Shown: positions 45,407 through 54,333, counted from the stretch's first letter. The stretch is 64,000 nt of DNA from an uncultured Lachnospiraceae bacterium (GCA_910589385.1 CAJUTU010000005.1:90881-154880); one strand, 5' to 3'. Notes: generated by a model from the sequence alone, not told the origin. Program-made: numbers and translations.

Positions 45407-47500
45407 ATGAGTATACAAAAATATGATCACAAAATTTATGCCGGAGTGCTTGGGAAGATACTTGGCGTATATCTGGGCAGGCCGGTGGAAGGCTGGAGTT
45501 ATGAGAAGATCCGGGAAAACTTCGGACAGATTCATTATTATGTCCATGATAAGGTGGGCGTGCCGCTGATCGTGGCGGATGATGATATCTCCGGTACGTT
45601 TGCGTTTTTCCGGGCGATTGCGGACCATGGATTTCAGGCGTATACAACAGCGAAAGAATTTGGAGATACATGGCTCAATTACATTATAGAAAATAAGACC
45701 ATTCTGTGGTGGGGCGGACTGGGGCGTTCTACGGAACATACGGCATATCTGAACCTGAAAAATGGGATCGATGCTCCCAGGAGCGGTTCTATCGCGGTCA
45801 ATGGAAAGGTTCTGGCAGAGCAGATCGGTGCGCAGATATTCATTGACGCGATCGCCATGGCATGCCCCAAAGACCCGGAGACGGCGGTGGAGCTGGTCCG
45901 GAATGCGGCCAGTGTGAGCCACGACGGAATCGCGGTGGAGGCAGCCTGCCATCTGGCGGCGCTGGAAGCGATGGCGTTTGAAGAAAAGCGGATCGATGTG
46001 CTGCTGGATCGGGCAGCAGGGTATATAAAGGACCAGGAACTGCTGGATATGGTCGCGGATGTCCGGGATATCTGCGGCAGAGAAACAGACTGGAGAAAGG
46101 TCCGGGCATATCTGGATCCAAAATATGGCTATGAGGTATATCCCGGATGCTGCCACATGGTTCCCAATCATGCGATGGTGATCGCGGCGTTTATCCTGGG
46201 TGGCGACGATTTTCAGAAATCCATCAGCATCGCGGCTTCCGCGGCGTGGGATACGGATTGTAATGCCGGAAATGTAGGAGCTTTGAACGGTATCCGGCTT
46301 GGGATAGAGGGAATCAATGCCGGTGCGGATTTCCGGGGACCTGTGGCGGACCTGATGTATGTGGTAACGTCTGACGGAGGCTCTGTTGTGACGGATGCGG
46401 TCCTGGAAACAAAAAAGATCGTAGAGGCTGCCGCGAAAATGCGGGGAGAACAGATTTCTCTTTCAAGATCCAGATATACCTTTGAATACCCGGGAGCCGT
46501 ACAGGGCTTTCTGCCATGTGGATTTGACCATGGGGCGGCGGCAGATGTGCGGATATACAACCGGAATGAAATTTCCGGGGAGAACGGACTTTGTATAGAT
46601 TGCAGTCATGTGGCAAAGGGTGTGACCGCCAACGTATCGACCCAGACGTTTATAGATTTTTCAAAACTGGCGGCGAATTTCTCTACGGTCGCGTCACCCA
46701 CACTGTATTCGTCCCAGACGGTATATACGACTGCTTACAAAGAGACAGGCGGCGAGGCTTTTCTGAGGCCGTATATTCTTTACTATGATATCGATGATCA
46801 GGTGCAGGTGATCTATGGAGAACTGTGGAAGCTTTGTGAGACTCCCCAGGTCTTTTCCTGGGTCGTGCCGGATACCGGAGGGATGTCTATCTTTAAACTG
46901 GGATACCAGATTCAGAGTGAGAACAGATTTGACGGCAGGATCGTGCTGAAGGAAATTGACTGGACAGGCGCCCCTGCAGATTTTTCCCAGAGAGGCATGC
47001 TGATGAACTCGATCTGGAATACCAATCCCTTGTGGCTGGCAGGATTTGCCAGCTCCGCGGCACAATTTGCGGCAGATTTTAAACGGACCTACTGTGTATC
47101 CCATGCAGAGGAAAATGGAGTGGTGACGATCGGAAGCAGGGAGTGGAAGGACTACAGTGTGGAATCGAGTATCTATTACAGTCTGCATCAGGAGGGCGGA
47201 CTGGTTCTGCGGAGTACAGGCCACAGGAGGTTTTACGCGGCGGTACTCCGGGATTTTCAAAAGGCACAGATAGTCGTAGAAAGAGACGGGAAAAGAACGG
47301 TTCTCGGAGAAATAGAGTATCCTTATGAAGAAGAAAAGGGATATCGTATGAAATTTACGGCAAAGGGCAGTGTACTGTGTCTGGATATCAATGGAAAGCG
47401 TGTGCTGGAAGTAGAGGACGATACATATGTATGCGGAGGCGGAGGATTCCTGATCTCAAAAGGAACCATGACCTGCGACAGTTTTATCGTGGAGAGCTGA
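45407..47500 (+). CDS. ADP-ribosylglycohydrolase-family protein with C-terminal beta domains (copy 2)
   Basis: The 697-residue protein is collinear with copy 1 along its whole length (both open YAGVLGKI-GVYLGRPVEGW, then DDDISGTFAFFRA). The second metal site is WDTDCNAGNVGALNGI. The start is four bases after the previous stop. Active-site acids are conserved in both copies, so neither looks dead; they may differ in anomer or aglycone. The C-terminal part again contains a REWKDYSVESSIYY strand pattern, as in copy 1. Confidence 0.85.
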   Translation: MSIQKYDHKIYAGVLGKILGVYLGRPVEGWSYEKIRENFGQIHYYVHDKVGVPLIVADDDISGTFAFFRAIADHGFQAYTTAKEFGDTWLNYIIENKTILWWGGLGRSTEHTAYLNLKNGIDAPRSGSIAVNGKVLAEQIGAQIFIDAIAMACPKDPETAVELVRNAASVSHDGIAVEAACHLAALEAMAFEEKRIDVLLDRAAGYIKDQELLDMVADVRDICGRETDWRKVRAYLDPKYGYEVYPGCCHMVPNHAMVIAAFILGGDDFQKSISIAASAAWDTDCNAGNVGALNGIRLGIEGINAGADFRGPVADLMYVVTSDGGSVVTDAVLETKKIVEAAAKMRGEQISLSRSRYTFEYPGAVQGFLPCGFDHGAAADVRIYNRNEISGENGLCIDCSHVAKGVTANVSTQTFIDFSKLAANFSTVASPTLYSSQTVYTTAYKETGGEAFLRPYILYYDIDDQVQVIYGELWKLCETPQVFSWVVPDTGGMSIFKLGYQIQSENRFDGRIVLKEIDWTGAPADFSQRGMLMNSIWNTNPLWLAGFASSAAQFAADFKRTYCVSHAEENGVVTIGSREWKDYSVESSIYYSLHQEGGLVLRSTGHRRFYAAVLRDFQKAQIVVERDGKRTVLGEIEYPYEEEKGYRMKFTAKGSVLCLDINGKRVLEVEDDTYVCGGGGFLISKGTMTCDSFIVES

Positions 47501-47539
47501 AAGAAGGTCTGCTTAGTATATCGGTGTATGGAGGTTCAT

Positions 47540-48436
47540 ATGAAATATGTGGTAGTATCAGCCGTGGTGACGGATGAAATACATTTTCCGGACGGAAGAA
47601 TAAAGCTGGCTCCCGGCGGAGCCGGAATCTATGCCTTGTGCGGTATCCGGCTTTGGAGCGATGAAGTGATGGCTGTGACCGGGATCGGAGAGGATTACAA
47701 AGATCTGCATGGGGAATGGTATCAAAGAAATCACATTTCCATGGAAGGATTCCGGATCAAGGATGCCCGGTCGCCGTTTACGATCGTGGAATATTTTCCG
47801 GACGGAGAGCGCGTCGAGACACCGCGGTACGGGGAAGCCCATTTTCATTCCCTGGAAACGACGGGAGAGGAGCTATGGCCGTATCTGGAAACCACGGAGG
47901 GAATGTATATTTTCCGGAATACGGATCCGGATTTCTGGGGCCCGTTCCTGGAGAAAAAGAAGGACTCTGCATGCAAGGTCATGTGGGAGATCGCGGCAGA
48001 TGCCGCCTGGAAAGATAATCTGGAAAATGTCAAAAATATAGCAATGCAGGTGGACGCATTTTCCATCAACATGACAGAAGCAGCCAATCTGTTCGGAACC
48101 ACGGACAGGGAGCGGATCATAGCAGGGCTCCGGGAATGGGGAACGGAGCTGACTTTTTTGCGGCAGGGAGCAAAAGGCGCGGTGATGGTCACAAGGACGG
48201 AGGCTGTGGAAGTGCCGTCCCAGCCGGATGTAGATGTGGTGGACGCGACAGGCGGCGGCAACAGTTCTACCGGGGCGGTCCTATGCGGGCTGGTAGAGGG
48301 GTGCTCCCCGGAAATCTGCGGAAGAATGGGAAGCATATCCGCCGCGATGTGCATTTCACAGCATGGAGTCCCGGCAGAGATTACCTGCGGGATGCGGGAA
48401 GAGGCATGGAAAAAAGCGAGGTACGGATCATGTTAA
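47540..48436 (+). CDS. PfkB-family carbohydrate kinase-like protein with altered active site
   Basis: The 298-residue ribokinase-fold protein starts at ATG 47540, behind GGAGG; an ATG at 47528 overlaps that site. The N-terminus APGGAGIYALCG and ITGIGEDY-like region fit the PfkB family. The C-terminal signature reads DATGGGNSSTGAVLCGL, where the usual DTxGAGD has become DATGGGN, so the catalytic base Asp is Asn. From memory, some Mak32-like family members also carry GGGN. Either the substrate chemistry differs or it binds sugar without phosphorylating. Its stop overlaps the start of the next gene by seven bases. Confidence 0.8.
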   Translation: MKYVVVSAVVTDEIHFPDGRIKLAPGGAGIYALCGIRLWSDEVMAVTGIGEDYKDLHGEWYQRNHISMEGFRIKDARSPFTIVEYFPDGERVETPRYGEAHFHSLETTGEELWPYLETTEGMYIFRNTDPDFWGPFLEKKKDSACKVMWEIAADAAWKDNLENVKNIAMQVDAFSINMTEAANLFGTTDRERIIAGLREWGTELTFLRQGAKGAVMVTRTEAVEVPSQPDVDVVDATGGGNSSTGAVLCGLVEGCSPEICGRMGSISAAMCISQHGVPAEITCGMREEAWKKARYGSC

Positions 48437-49350
48437 GTGAGAAGATCAGAGAAAAAGAATCTATAAAAAATATCAGGGAGCGTTATGAATATTATCAGAA
48501 TGTCCCGGAACGCGGACTGCTCATCCAGGGCAGGCCGGCATTGACGCAGATCGCACCGGAGAAGGCAGGGGACTTTGTGCTGGTCACGGTAAGGGATCCA
48601 TTGTGCGCATATGACCGTGATCCGGCGAAGATCATCGCGGATAAGCTGGAGCATGCGGAGCTGATCGGGAATTCCGGAATGTTTACAAGCTATACCGGTG
48701 AATATAAGGGCGCGCGGATCACGGTGGTCAGCGGCGGGAGCGGTTCTCCCGAGATGGAGCTGATCCTGTATGATTATATGGAATATACGGACGCCCATAC
48801 CTTTCTGCGCGTGGGAGGCTCCGGAGGGATCGGCGATGAAGTAAGGCCGGGGGATGTGGTCATTTCCAGCGGAGTCGTAAGGGAAGAGGGAATGACAAAG
48901 GCATATATCCCGGCAGCGTACCCGGCGGCCAGCCATTACGAAGTGGTCGCGGCAATGGTCAGGGCGGCAGAGAGTCTGGACGCGCCCTACCATGTAGGAA
49001 CTACGGTCTCGGTTGACAGCGATTTTATCGGCGGCGGAAGACCGGGAGTGGGCGGCTACATGCAGCCGTGGAATGTGGAATTCGCAGGGATCTACAACCG
49101 CGCGAGAGTATTGAACGGAGACCGGGAGTCCGCAGCCATCGTGACGCTTTCCGCATTGTTTAACAGGAGAGGCGGCTCGGTGTGTTCTGTGGCGGATAAT
49201 CTGTGTACCGGTGAAAAATTCGGCGCAGGAAGCGGACATAATTTTGCGATCGACATTGCCCTGGAGGGGTGTTATATATTGAATGAAATGGACCGGCAAA
49301 AAGAAAAGATGGGAAAAAAATATTGGTATCCCGGTATGGGAAGGGAGTAA
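48430..49350 (+). CDS. Nucleoside phosphorylase (uridine phosphorylase-like)
   Basis: This 306-residue protein of the PNP/UDP superfamily breaks a nucleoside with phosphate to give base and (deoxy)ribose 1-phosphate. Motifs are TSYTGEYKGARITVVSGGSGSPEMELILYDY and HTFLRVGGSGGIGDEVRPGDVVI, which provide the phosphate site. The start ATG 48430 overlaps the PfkB stop. The frame is open far upstream, but that part runs antiphase through PfkB and is not real. The N-terminal 45 residues are longer than in standard uridine phosphorylase. A second phosphorylase (DeoD) ends the operon. Confidence 0.85.
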   Translation: MLSEKIREKESIKNIRERYEYYQNVPERGLLIQGRPALTQIAPEKAGDFVLVTVRDPLCAYDRDPAKIIADKLEHAELIGNSGMFTSYTGEYKGARITVVSGGSGSPEMELILYDYMEYTDAHTFLRVGGSGGIGDEVRPGDVVISSGVVREEGMTKAYIPAAYPAASHYEVVAAMVRAAESLDAPYHVGTTVSVDSDFIGGGRPGVGGYMQPWNVEFAGIYNRARVLNGDRESAAIVTLSALFNRRGGSVCSVADNLCTGEKFGAGSGHNFAIDIALEGCYILNEMDRQKEKMGKKYWYPGMGRE

Positions 49351-49353
49351 GGT

Positions 49354-50493
49354 ATGAATAAATATGATAATCCGATGAGCAGACAGGTAGAAAGCCTGCC
49401 GGAATTGATCGAGACCCAGTATGAGGATCTGGAGCCAAAGACCAGGAGCGTTCTTACGTTTCAGGAAATTTATAATATCCAGAGGATCGTACTCACCGGC
49501 TGTGGGGATTCCCTGGCGGCAGCTATGGCAACGAAGCATGCGTTTGAAATGCTGACCGGCATTCCGACAGAGGTAGTGACGGCCATCGAACTGGGACGTT
49601 TTTACTGTAAGAAGCATCTTGGAATTGACTGTAGAAATCCGCTGGTGATCGCAGTCAGCAATTCCGGTACCGGGGCGAGGGTGTCAGAGGCAGTGCAAAG
49701 AGCCGGAAAGCACGGATGCTTTGTGCTGGGAGTCACAGGAAATGAACAGTCTCCCCTTGGGGTTCATTCGGATAAGATCTTAAAGCTGGCGATCCCTTCC
49801 TTTGAAAGCGCGCCGGGAACCAGAAGCTACCTGGTGAGTGTGCTTGCCCTGCTTCTTCTGGCAATCCGTTTTGGTGAGGTGAGGCATAATTATACGATGG
49901 ATCAGGCTATGGATTACCGTGCGGATATCCAAAGACAGGGAGGGCTGCTTCGTGCCCTGCTTCCGGAGATGGAAGAAGCTTGCGCGGCTGTGGCGGAAAA
50001 ATGGCAGGGATTTCCATGCTATGATTTTGTGGGATCTGGTTTTGATTATGCGGCGGCATGGCTGGGACAGGCGAAGATCCTGGAAGCAGCCGGGAGGTTT
50101 GCGATGCATATCAATACGGAGGAATGGTTCCACCTGAACTTTTTTGTACGGAACGCCAGAGAAATGGGGACCGTAGTGGTTGCGAATACGACAAGCCCCG
50201 GACATAGCCGGGCGAAAGAAATGGTCAAGTACGCAAATGTCCTGCACAGGCCTCTGGTGGTCATCACAGACGGAGGGGCAGAGGACTTTGACGGAGAAGA
50301 GGCGGTATATATCAAGGTGCCGAAGCCGGAATATCCCATCACGATGCCGCTGACCCAGTTCGCGCCGGTGTGTCTTATCGCGGCATATCTCGCGGAGCTG
50401 ACAGGAGAGAAGTATGGAAGAGGCTGCGAAGGCGACTGGGAGTTCTGTAAAGACGGAGCAGGGGTTACGGAAAGCGAGATCATTGTGGATTGA
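49354..50493 (+). CDS. SIS-domain sugar isomerase/binding protein
   Basis: The 379-residue protein has two sugar-isomerase folds. The first (about 30-180) shows VLTGCGDSLAAAMATKHAFE and VIAVSNSGTGARVSEAVQRA. The second (about 200-340) contains YDFVGSGFDYAAAWLGQAKILEA and NTEEWFHLNFF, as in GlmS/AgaS-like isomerases, where the Glu is catalytic. No glutaminase domain is present. It begins three bases after the phosphorylase stop. It probably processes a phosphorylated sugar released in the pathway; the exact reaction is unknown. Confidence 0.82.
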   Translation: MNKYDNPMSRQVESLPELIETQYEDLEPKTRSVLTFQEIYNIQRIVLTGCGDSLAAAMATKHAFEMLTGIPTEVVTAIELGRFYCKKHLGIDCRNPLVIAVSNSGTGARVSEAVQRAGKHGCFVLGVTGNEQSPLGVHSDKILKLAIPSFESAPGTRSYLVSVLALLLLAIRFGEVRHNYTMDQAMDYRADIQRQGGLLRALLPEMEEACAAVAEKWQGFPCYDFVGSGFDYAAAWLGQAKILEAAGRFAMHINTEEWFHLNFFVRNAREMGTVVVANTTSPGHSRAKEMVKYANVLHRPLVVITDGGAEDFDGEEAVYIKVPKPEYPITMPLTQFAPVCLIAAYLAELTGEKYGRGCEGDWEFCKDGAGVTESEIIVD

Positions 50494-50599
50494 TAACTGT
50501 TGAGAACAGGATGGCACATTACAGATATGTGGATTAAGAGACCGGTACGGCGGATCATCAGTTGCTTTGAGATTCGTCGTATCATGCGGGAGGAACAGG

Positions 50600-51007
50600 A
50601 TGCTGAAAAATTATAAGATCAAGACAAAGTATAATGATGTATATGATATCACAAAAGAGGTCAGACAGGCGGTAGAGGAAAGTGGAGTGGAGGAAGGGAT
50701 CTGTATCGTATATAATCCCCATTCTACGGCAGGGATCACGGTATATTCGCCCTGGGATCCGGATGGATTCGTGGATCTGGACGAGGAGATCCGCCGTCTG
50801 ATCCCCACGAAGGTGGACTTTAAGCACCAGCACGATACTCCGCAGGATGCCGCGGGCCATGTGAAATCCGCCCTTTTGGGAATCTCAAACAGCTTTATCG
50901 TACACGACGGGAAGCTGCTGCTGGGCGGCTCCCAGGGGATTTATTTCCTGGAGTTTGACGGCCCCAGAAACCGGGAATTTTTTGTGAAAGTATTCAGTGA
51001 CAGATAA
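50600..51007 (+). CDS. YjbQ family protein (UPF0047)
   Basis: The 135-residue protein has the signature blocks YNPHSTAGITV, DAAGHVKSALLG and GGSQGIYFLEFDGPRNR. The family forms small trimers with a metal site, and some members show weak thiamine-phosphate-synthase activity. The natural role is not settled. I start at ATG 50600, behind GGGAGGAAC; an upstream in-frame ATG adds 11 unlikely residues. Its place within a nucleoside operon suggests a sugar-phosphate or nucleotide-like substrate. Confidence 0.85.
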   Translation: MLKNYKIKTKYNDVYDITKEVRQAVEESGVEEGICIVYNPHSTAGITVYSPWDPDGFVDLDEEIRRLIPTKVDFKHQHDTPQDAAGHVKSALLGISNSFIVHDGKLLLGGSQGIYFLEFDGPRNREFFVKVFSDR

Positions 51008-51074
51008 ATGACCACCAGACCTTCCGGTGTCCGGCAGGATGGGGGGAAGTCTGGCGACAGGAAAGGAAATGGAC

Positions 51075-52022
51075 ATGAAAAAAATAATATTGGATTGTGA
51101 TCCGGGTATGGATGATTCTATGGCGATCGTGATGGCGGTAAAGTCAGAGGCGTTGGATGTGCTGGCTGTCACAACGGTCAATGGAAATTACCCGGTAGAT
51201 GTGACCAGTAAGAACGCAAGAAAAATGCTGGAGCTGCTGGGAAGGACGGATATCCCTGTGGCGCGCGGCATGGCAGGCCCGATCATCCGAAAATCACCGT
51301 CGGATCCATTTACCCATGGAAAAGACGGGCAGGCAGAAGCGAACCTGCCGGAACCTGCAATGAAGCTTGCGGATCAGGACGCGGTAGACCTGATCATTGA
51401 TCTGGTAAAAGCGAACCCGCGAGAGGTCACATTGATCGCGACCGGTCCTATGAGTAATCTTGCCATGGCAATGATCAAGGCGCCGGAGATCAAAGAAATG
51501 ATACCGGAGATCATCGCAATCTCCGGAGCGTTCGGATTAAATAAATATGCATTTTTAAACGCCACCGGAGATACGCCTCAAAGCGAATGGAATGTATATG
51601 TCGATCCGGAAGCGGCAAAGGTGGTGTATGAGTCCGGAGTCAGGCTGGTTGCCCTGGGACTGGATGTGGCGACTTATTTTGACGTGAATTTCAGTGCGGA
51701 GGATGTGAAGAAGCTGGAAGAGAGCGACAGAAAGGAAGCAGATTTTCTGGCAAATGCCATCCGTTTTGTAAACGGAAGAGGATTTGACGCGTATTGTACG
51801 GTGATAGACTGTATGGCGGTGGCCTATGCCATCGATCCGTCTCTGGTGGAAACCATGGAGTCGCATGTAGGTGTGGAGACAAAGGACGGACTGACGCTGG
51901 GGATGACGGTGATCGACCGGCGGCATCATTTTGTATGGGAACAGCTTCCGCTGATACAGGTCGGATGCAAAGCGGACTGCGGAAGATTTCTGCGGATGCT
52001 GCTGGAGCTGGTGTTGAATTAA
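51075..52022 (+). CDS. Nucleoside hydrolase, inosine-uridine preferring family
   Basis: The 315-residue hydrolase cleaves the N-glycosidic bond of ribonucleosides with water. The calcium site DCDPGMDDSMAIVMA at the N-terminus is intact and NGNYPVDVTSKNA follows. The region usually reading HDP is VIDCMAVAYAIDP, so the His typical of pyrimidine-preferring enzymes is replaced by Ile, which may shift base preference. ATG 51075 is preferred for family alignment; ATG 51069 is close behind AGGAAAGG and cannot be excluded. It is one of four enzymes in the operon able to split N-glycosides. Confidence 0.88.
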   Translation: MKKIILDCDPGMDDSMAIVMAVKSEALDVLAVTTVNGNYPVDVTSKNARKMLELLGRTDIPVARGMAGPIIRKSPSDPFTHGKDGQAEANLPEPAMKLADQDAVDLIIDLVKANPREVTLIATGPMSNLAMAMIKAPEIKEMIPEIIAISGAFGLNKYAFLNATGDTPQSEWNVYVDPEAAKVVYESGVRLVALGLDVATYFDVNFSAEDVKKLEESDRKEADFLANAIRFVNGRGFDAYCTVIDCMAVAYAIDPSLVETMESHVGVETKDGLTLGMTVIDRRHHFVWEQLPLIQVGCKADCGRFLRMLLELVLN

Positions 52023-52139
52023 AGGAAGTTACACCGCCACTAGGCTCGAAAGGGCCTCGCCAAGTGGCCGGGTTACCATAACTCGCACGTAAGCGTCTAA
52101 AAAACAGACGCTAAGTGCTCGTAATAGGAGGAGAAAGTC
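52023..52139 (+). promoter_or_regulatory. Structured leader with two hairpins before the deoxyribosyltransferase-like gene
   Basis: The 117-base gap contains a GC-rich stem-loop (CCACT with AGTGG, enclosing AGGC with GCCT, 52037-52067). A second hairpin at 52085-52118 has AGCGTCT paired with AGACGCT, extended by GCAC with GTGC. The last part ends in AGGAGG. It could be a regulatory RNA leader or a dispersed palindromic repeat. I do not recognise a known riboswitch. Confidence 0.5.
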
Positions 52140-53249
52140 ATGTACAGATATCAACATTCTCTGGTCCGTGATGAGGCATTGTACATTGCCGGGCCGGAAT
52201 GCTTTTATACTTATGGCTATGATATGCTTGCGGCAATGAAGGCACGGGCGGAGGCGCTGGGCTTTTCCGTAACGCTGCCCAACAATGACCCGCTGGATAT
52301 GGAAAATCCGGATCTGCAGAAACGGGCGGACAGTATTTTTGCTAATCTGGAAAAGGTGATGCTGGATACGACAGCAATCGTTGCCGATCTGGAAGCATAC
52401 AGAGGAGCAGAGCCGGACAGCGGAACCATCTATGAGATTGGAATGGCATATGCAAAGGGAGCAAAATGCTATGGTTATACGAGGGACAAACGGAGCTTTG
52501 CCGCCAAGAACCTAAACGCACGGCTCCGGGACGGGAAGGCAACGGATGAATTCGGCAATCACGAGTTTTATGGACAGCTTCCGTTTGCGCCTTCAATCAT
52601 TGGCTCTACGAAAATTGTAGAGGGCGGATTTGAAGACTGCCTGCAGACGATGATTTTAGATAAGGAAGAGGAATGGAAGTTTAAGGCGAGGAGGGGCTGC
52701 TATGTAGACTATGCTTCCTCCCGTACCGAAAAGGCGAGGGAGAAACCTCTGGTCTATCTGGCAGGAACAGGGCGGTATCAGGAAAATGCCGGGGAGCTTT
52801 TTGGAAAGATGAAAGAAATCTGTGAGAAATATGGGATGCAGGCGTTCTCACCGGTAGAGTGGGCAGCAGGAGTGGAGCCGGTGAAAACAGAGAATCCATA
52901 TGTGTGGGCGGAAAATCTGTTTGACAATTTCCAGCAGCACGTGAGAAACTGCGATGTGATCATTGCGGATCTGAATAACTACCGCGGCTATGAAGTGAAT
53001 AACGATGTAGGCTTTGAATGTGGGATGGGCTTTCAGCTTGGAAAGAAGCTGTACGGGTATATGGACGATACGTCCCCTATGATCGACAAGATCCCACATC
53101 TTGGCGCGGAACGAGAGTTCAGGGATCATACGGGCAGTAATGTCGAAAATTTTAATTATCCGTGTAATCTGATGTTTAGCTGTTCGATGAAGATCTTTGA
53201 AGGTTCTTTTGAAAAAATCATCGAGAAGGTGGCGGAGGATCTGTTTTAG
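52140..53249 (+). CDS. Tandem two-domain nucleoside 2-deoxyribosyltransferase-like protein
   Basis: The 369 residues contain the nucleoside 2-deoxyribosyltransferase fold twice. Domain 1 (about 10-130) has LYIAGPECFYTYG, AIVADLEAYRGAEPDSGTIYEIGMAYAKG. Domain 2 (about 200-330) has VYLAGTGRYQENAGELF, VIIADLNNYRGYEVNNDVGFECGMGFQLG. Both keep the catalytic-type Glu within (Y/F)E-G. Classical enzymes have one domain of about 150 residues and act as oligomers, so this is a fused pair. It could exchange bases between deoxynucleosides or hydrolyse nucleoside monophosphates. Confidence 0.82.
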   Translation: MYRYQHSLVRDEALYIAGPECFYTYGYDMLAAMKARAEALGFSVTLPNNDPLDMENPDLQKRADSIFANLEKVMLDTTAIVADLEAYRGAEPDSGTIYEIGMAYAKGAKCYGYTRDKRSFAAKNLNARLRDGKATDEFGNHEFYGQLPFAPSIIGSTKIVEGGFEDCLQTMILDKEEEWKFKARRGCYVDYASSRTEKAREKPLVYLAGTGRYQENAGELFGKMKEICEKYGMQAFSPVEWAAGVEPVKTENPYVWAENLFDNFQQHVRNCDVIIADLNNYRGYEVNNDVGFECGMGFQLGKKLYGYMDDTSPMIDKIPHLGAEREFRDHTGSNVENFNYPCNLMFSCSMKIFEGSFEKIIEKVAEDLF

Positions 53250-53270
53250 TGATATGATGTAACTGTTCAG

Positions 53271-53323
53271 GACAGCAGTATCGTGCTGTCATAGAAACGG
53301 TTATGGAAAGTGAAATTCCATAA
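53271..53323 (+). promoter_or_regulatory. Two adjacent hairpins upstream of deoD
   Basis: GACAGCA (53271-53277) pairs with TGCTGTC (53284-53290), and TTATGGAA (53301-53308) with TTCCATAA (53316-53323), both perfectly. No T run follows. The pair sits within the 134-base gap before deoD and may tune its expression. Confidence 0.5.
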
Positions 53324-53383
53324 TCGGTAGAAAAACTGCGTAAGCTTTTTGTTTATCATATATGAAGAAAGGAGATGGCGGGG

Positions 53384-54088
53384 ATGGGGACACCGCATAA
53401 TCAGGCAGATGCCGGGCAGATCGCAGAAAAGATCCTGCTTCCGGGAGACCCGATGAGGGCAAAATTTATCGCGGAGAATTTTCTGGAGGATCCGGTCTGT
53501 TATAATGAAGTAAGAGGAATGTACGGATATACCGGCAGCTATAAAGGAAAAAGAGTGTCCGTGCAGGGGACGGGCATGGGGATGCCGTCGATGCATATCT
53601 ATGCAAGTGAGCTAATGGAGGTATATGGAGCCAAAAATCTGATCCGGGTGGGAACCTGCGGCGGATTGAAGTCTACCGTTCATCTAAAGGACGTTGTGAT
53701 CGCTATGGGCGCCTCTACCGATTCCAATATGAACAAGGACCGGTTCGGAAGTATTTCCTTTGCGCCCACGGCCAGCTTTGAACTTTTGCAAAAGGCTTAT
53801 GAGGAAGCGAGGAAACAGGGGGTCAATTCCTTTGTAGGAAATGTATTCACAAGTGATAAGTTCTATGATGACCATGGAAAAGAAAAAAATGAATTGATGG
53901 CTTCTTATGGAGTGGCTGCCGTGGATATGGAAACCTGTGAGCTTTATACTCTTGCGGCAAAGCATGGGGTAAATGCCCTGACCATGCTGACGGTCAGTGA
54001 CGACCTGGTGACAGGGGAGCGCTGTACGGCAGAAGAGCGGCAGACAACCTTCCAGGATATGATCAGGATCGCATTGGAAATCGTGTAA
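53384..54088 (+). CDS. deoD: Purine-nucleoside phosphorylase, DeoD type
   Basis: The 234-residue hexameric phosphorylase frees purine bases from (deoxy)nucleosides. The canonical start MGTPHNQADAG sets the initiation codon at 53384, nine bases after GGAG; the ATG at 53375 touches the ribosome site. Signatures are LLPGDPMRAKFIAENF, NEVRGMYGYTGSYKGKRVSVQGTGMGMPS and DMETCELYTLA, and the catalytic Asp is in TVSDDLVTGE. Adenine it releases could be used by Ade upstream. Confidence 0.95.
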   Translation: MGTPHNQADAGQIAEKILLPGDPMRAKFIAENFLEDPVCYNEVRGMYGYTGSYKGKRVSVQGTGMGMPSMHIYASELMEVYGAKNLIRVGTCGGLKSTVHLKDVVIAMGASTDSNMNKDRFGSISFAPTASFELLQKAYEEARKQGVNSFVGNVFTSDKFYDDHGKEKNELMASYGVAAVDMETCELYTLAAKHGVNALTMLTVSDDLVTGERCTAEERQTTFQDMIRIALEIV

Positions 54089-54266
54089 GCAGTACTTTAC
54101 GGGCCTGTGGCCGTGCAGCGTGGCGTGCGGCTCAGGTGCGGGCCAATGTTATCCTCTTTTTTGCGGACAGGATGCAGGAGTGCATTTGTATATGTATGGC
54201 GCTTCAGATCATATAAGACATCATAAAATATGAAGATCTATATGAATAGTTCACATGAAAATAAGT

Positions 54267-54301
54267 TTAGGAATGTGACATGCTTGTTGTTACATTCCTA
54301 A
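54267..54301. promoter_or_regulatory. Inverted repeat before the monooxygenase remnant
   Basis: TTAGGAATGT at 54267-54276 is perfectly inverted at 54292-54301, with a 15-base loop. It may be the operator or terminator of the neighbouring gene. The preceding 180 bases after deoD hold nothing recognisable. Confidence 0.45.
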
Positions 54302-54333
54302 TATTATAGCTAAAATAAAGGGAGGGATTAGAC

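Noticed and set aside
48136..48429. N-terminal extension of the nucleoside phosphorylase frame
   Set aside because: It lies antiphase within the PfkB gene, is very Gly/Arg-rich and matches nothing. ATG 48430 fits the family and the overlap.
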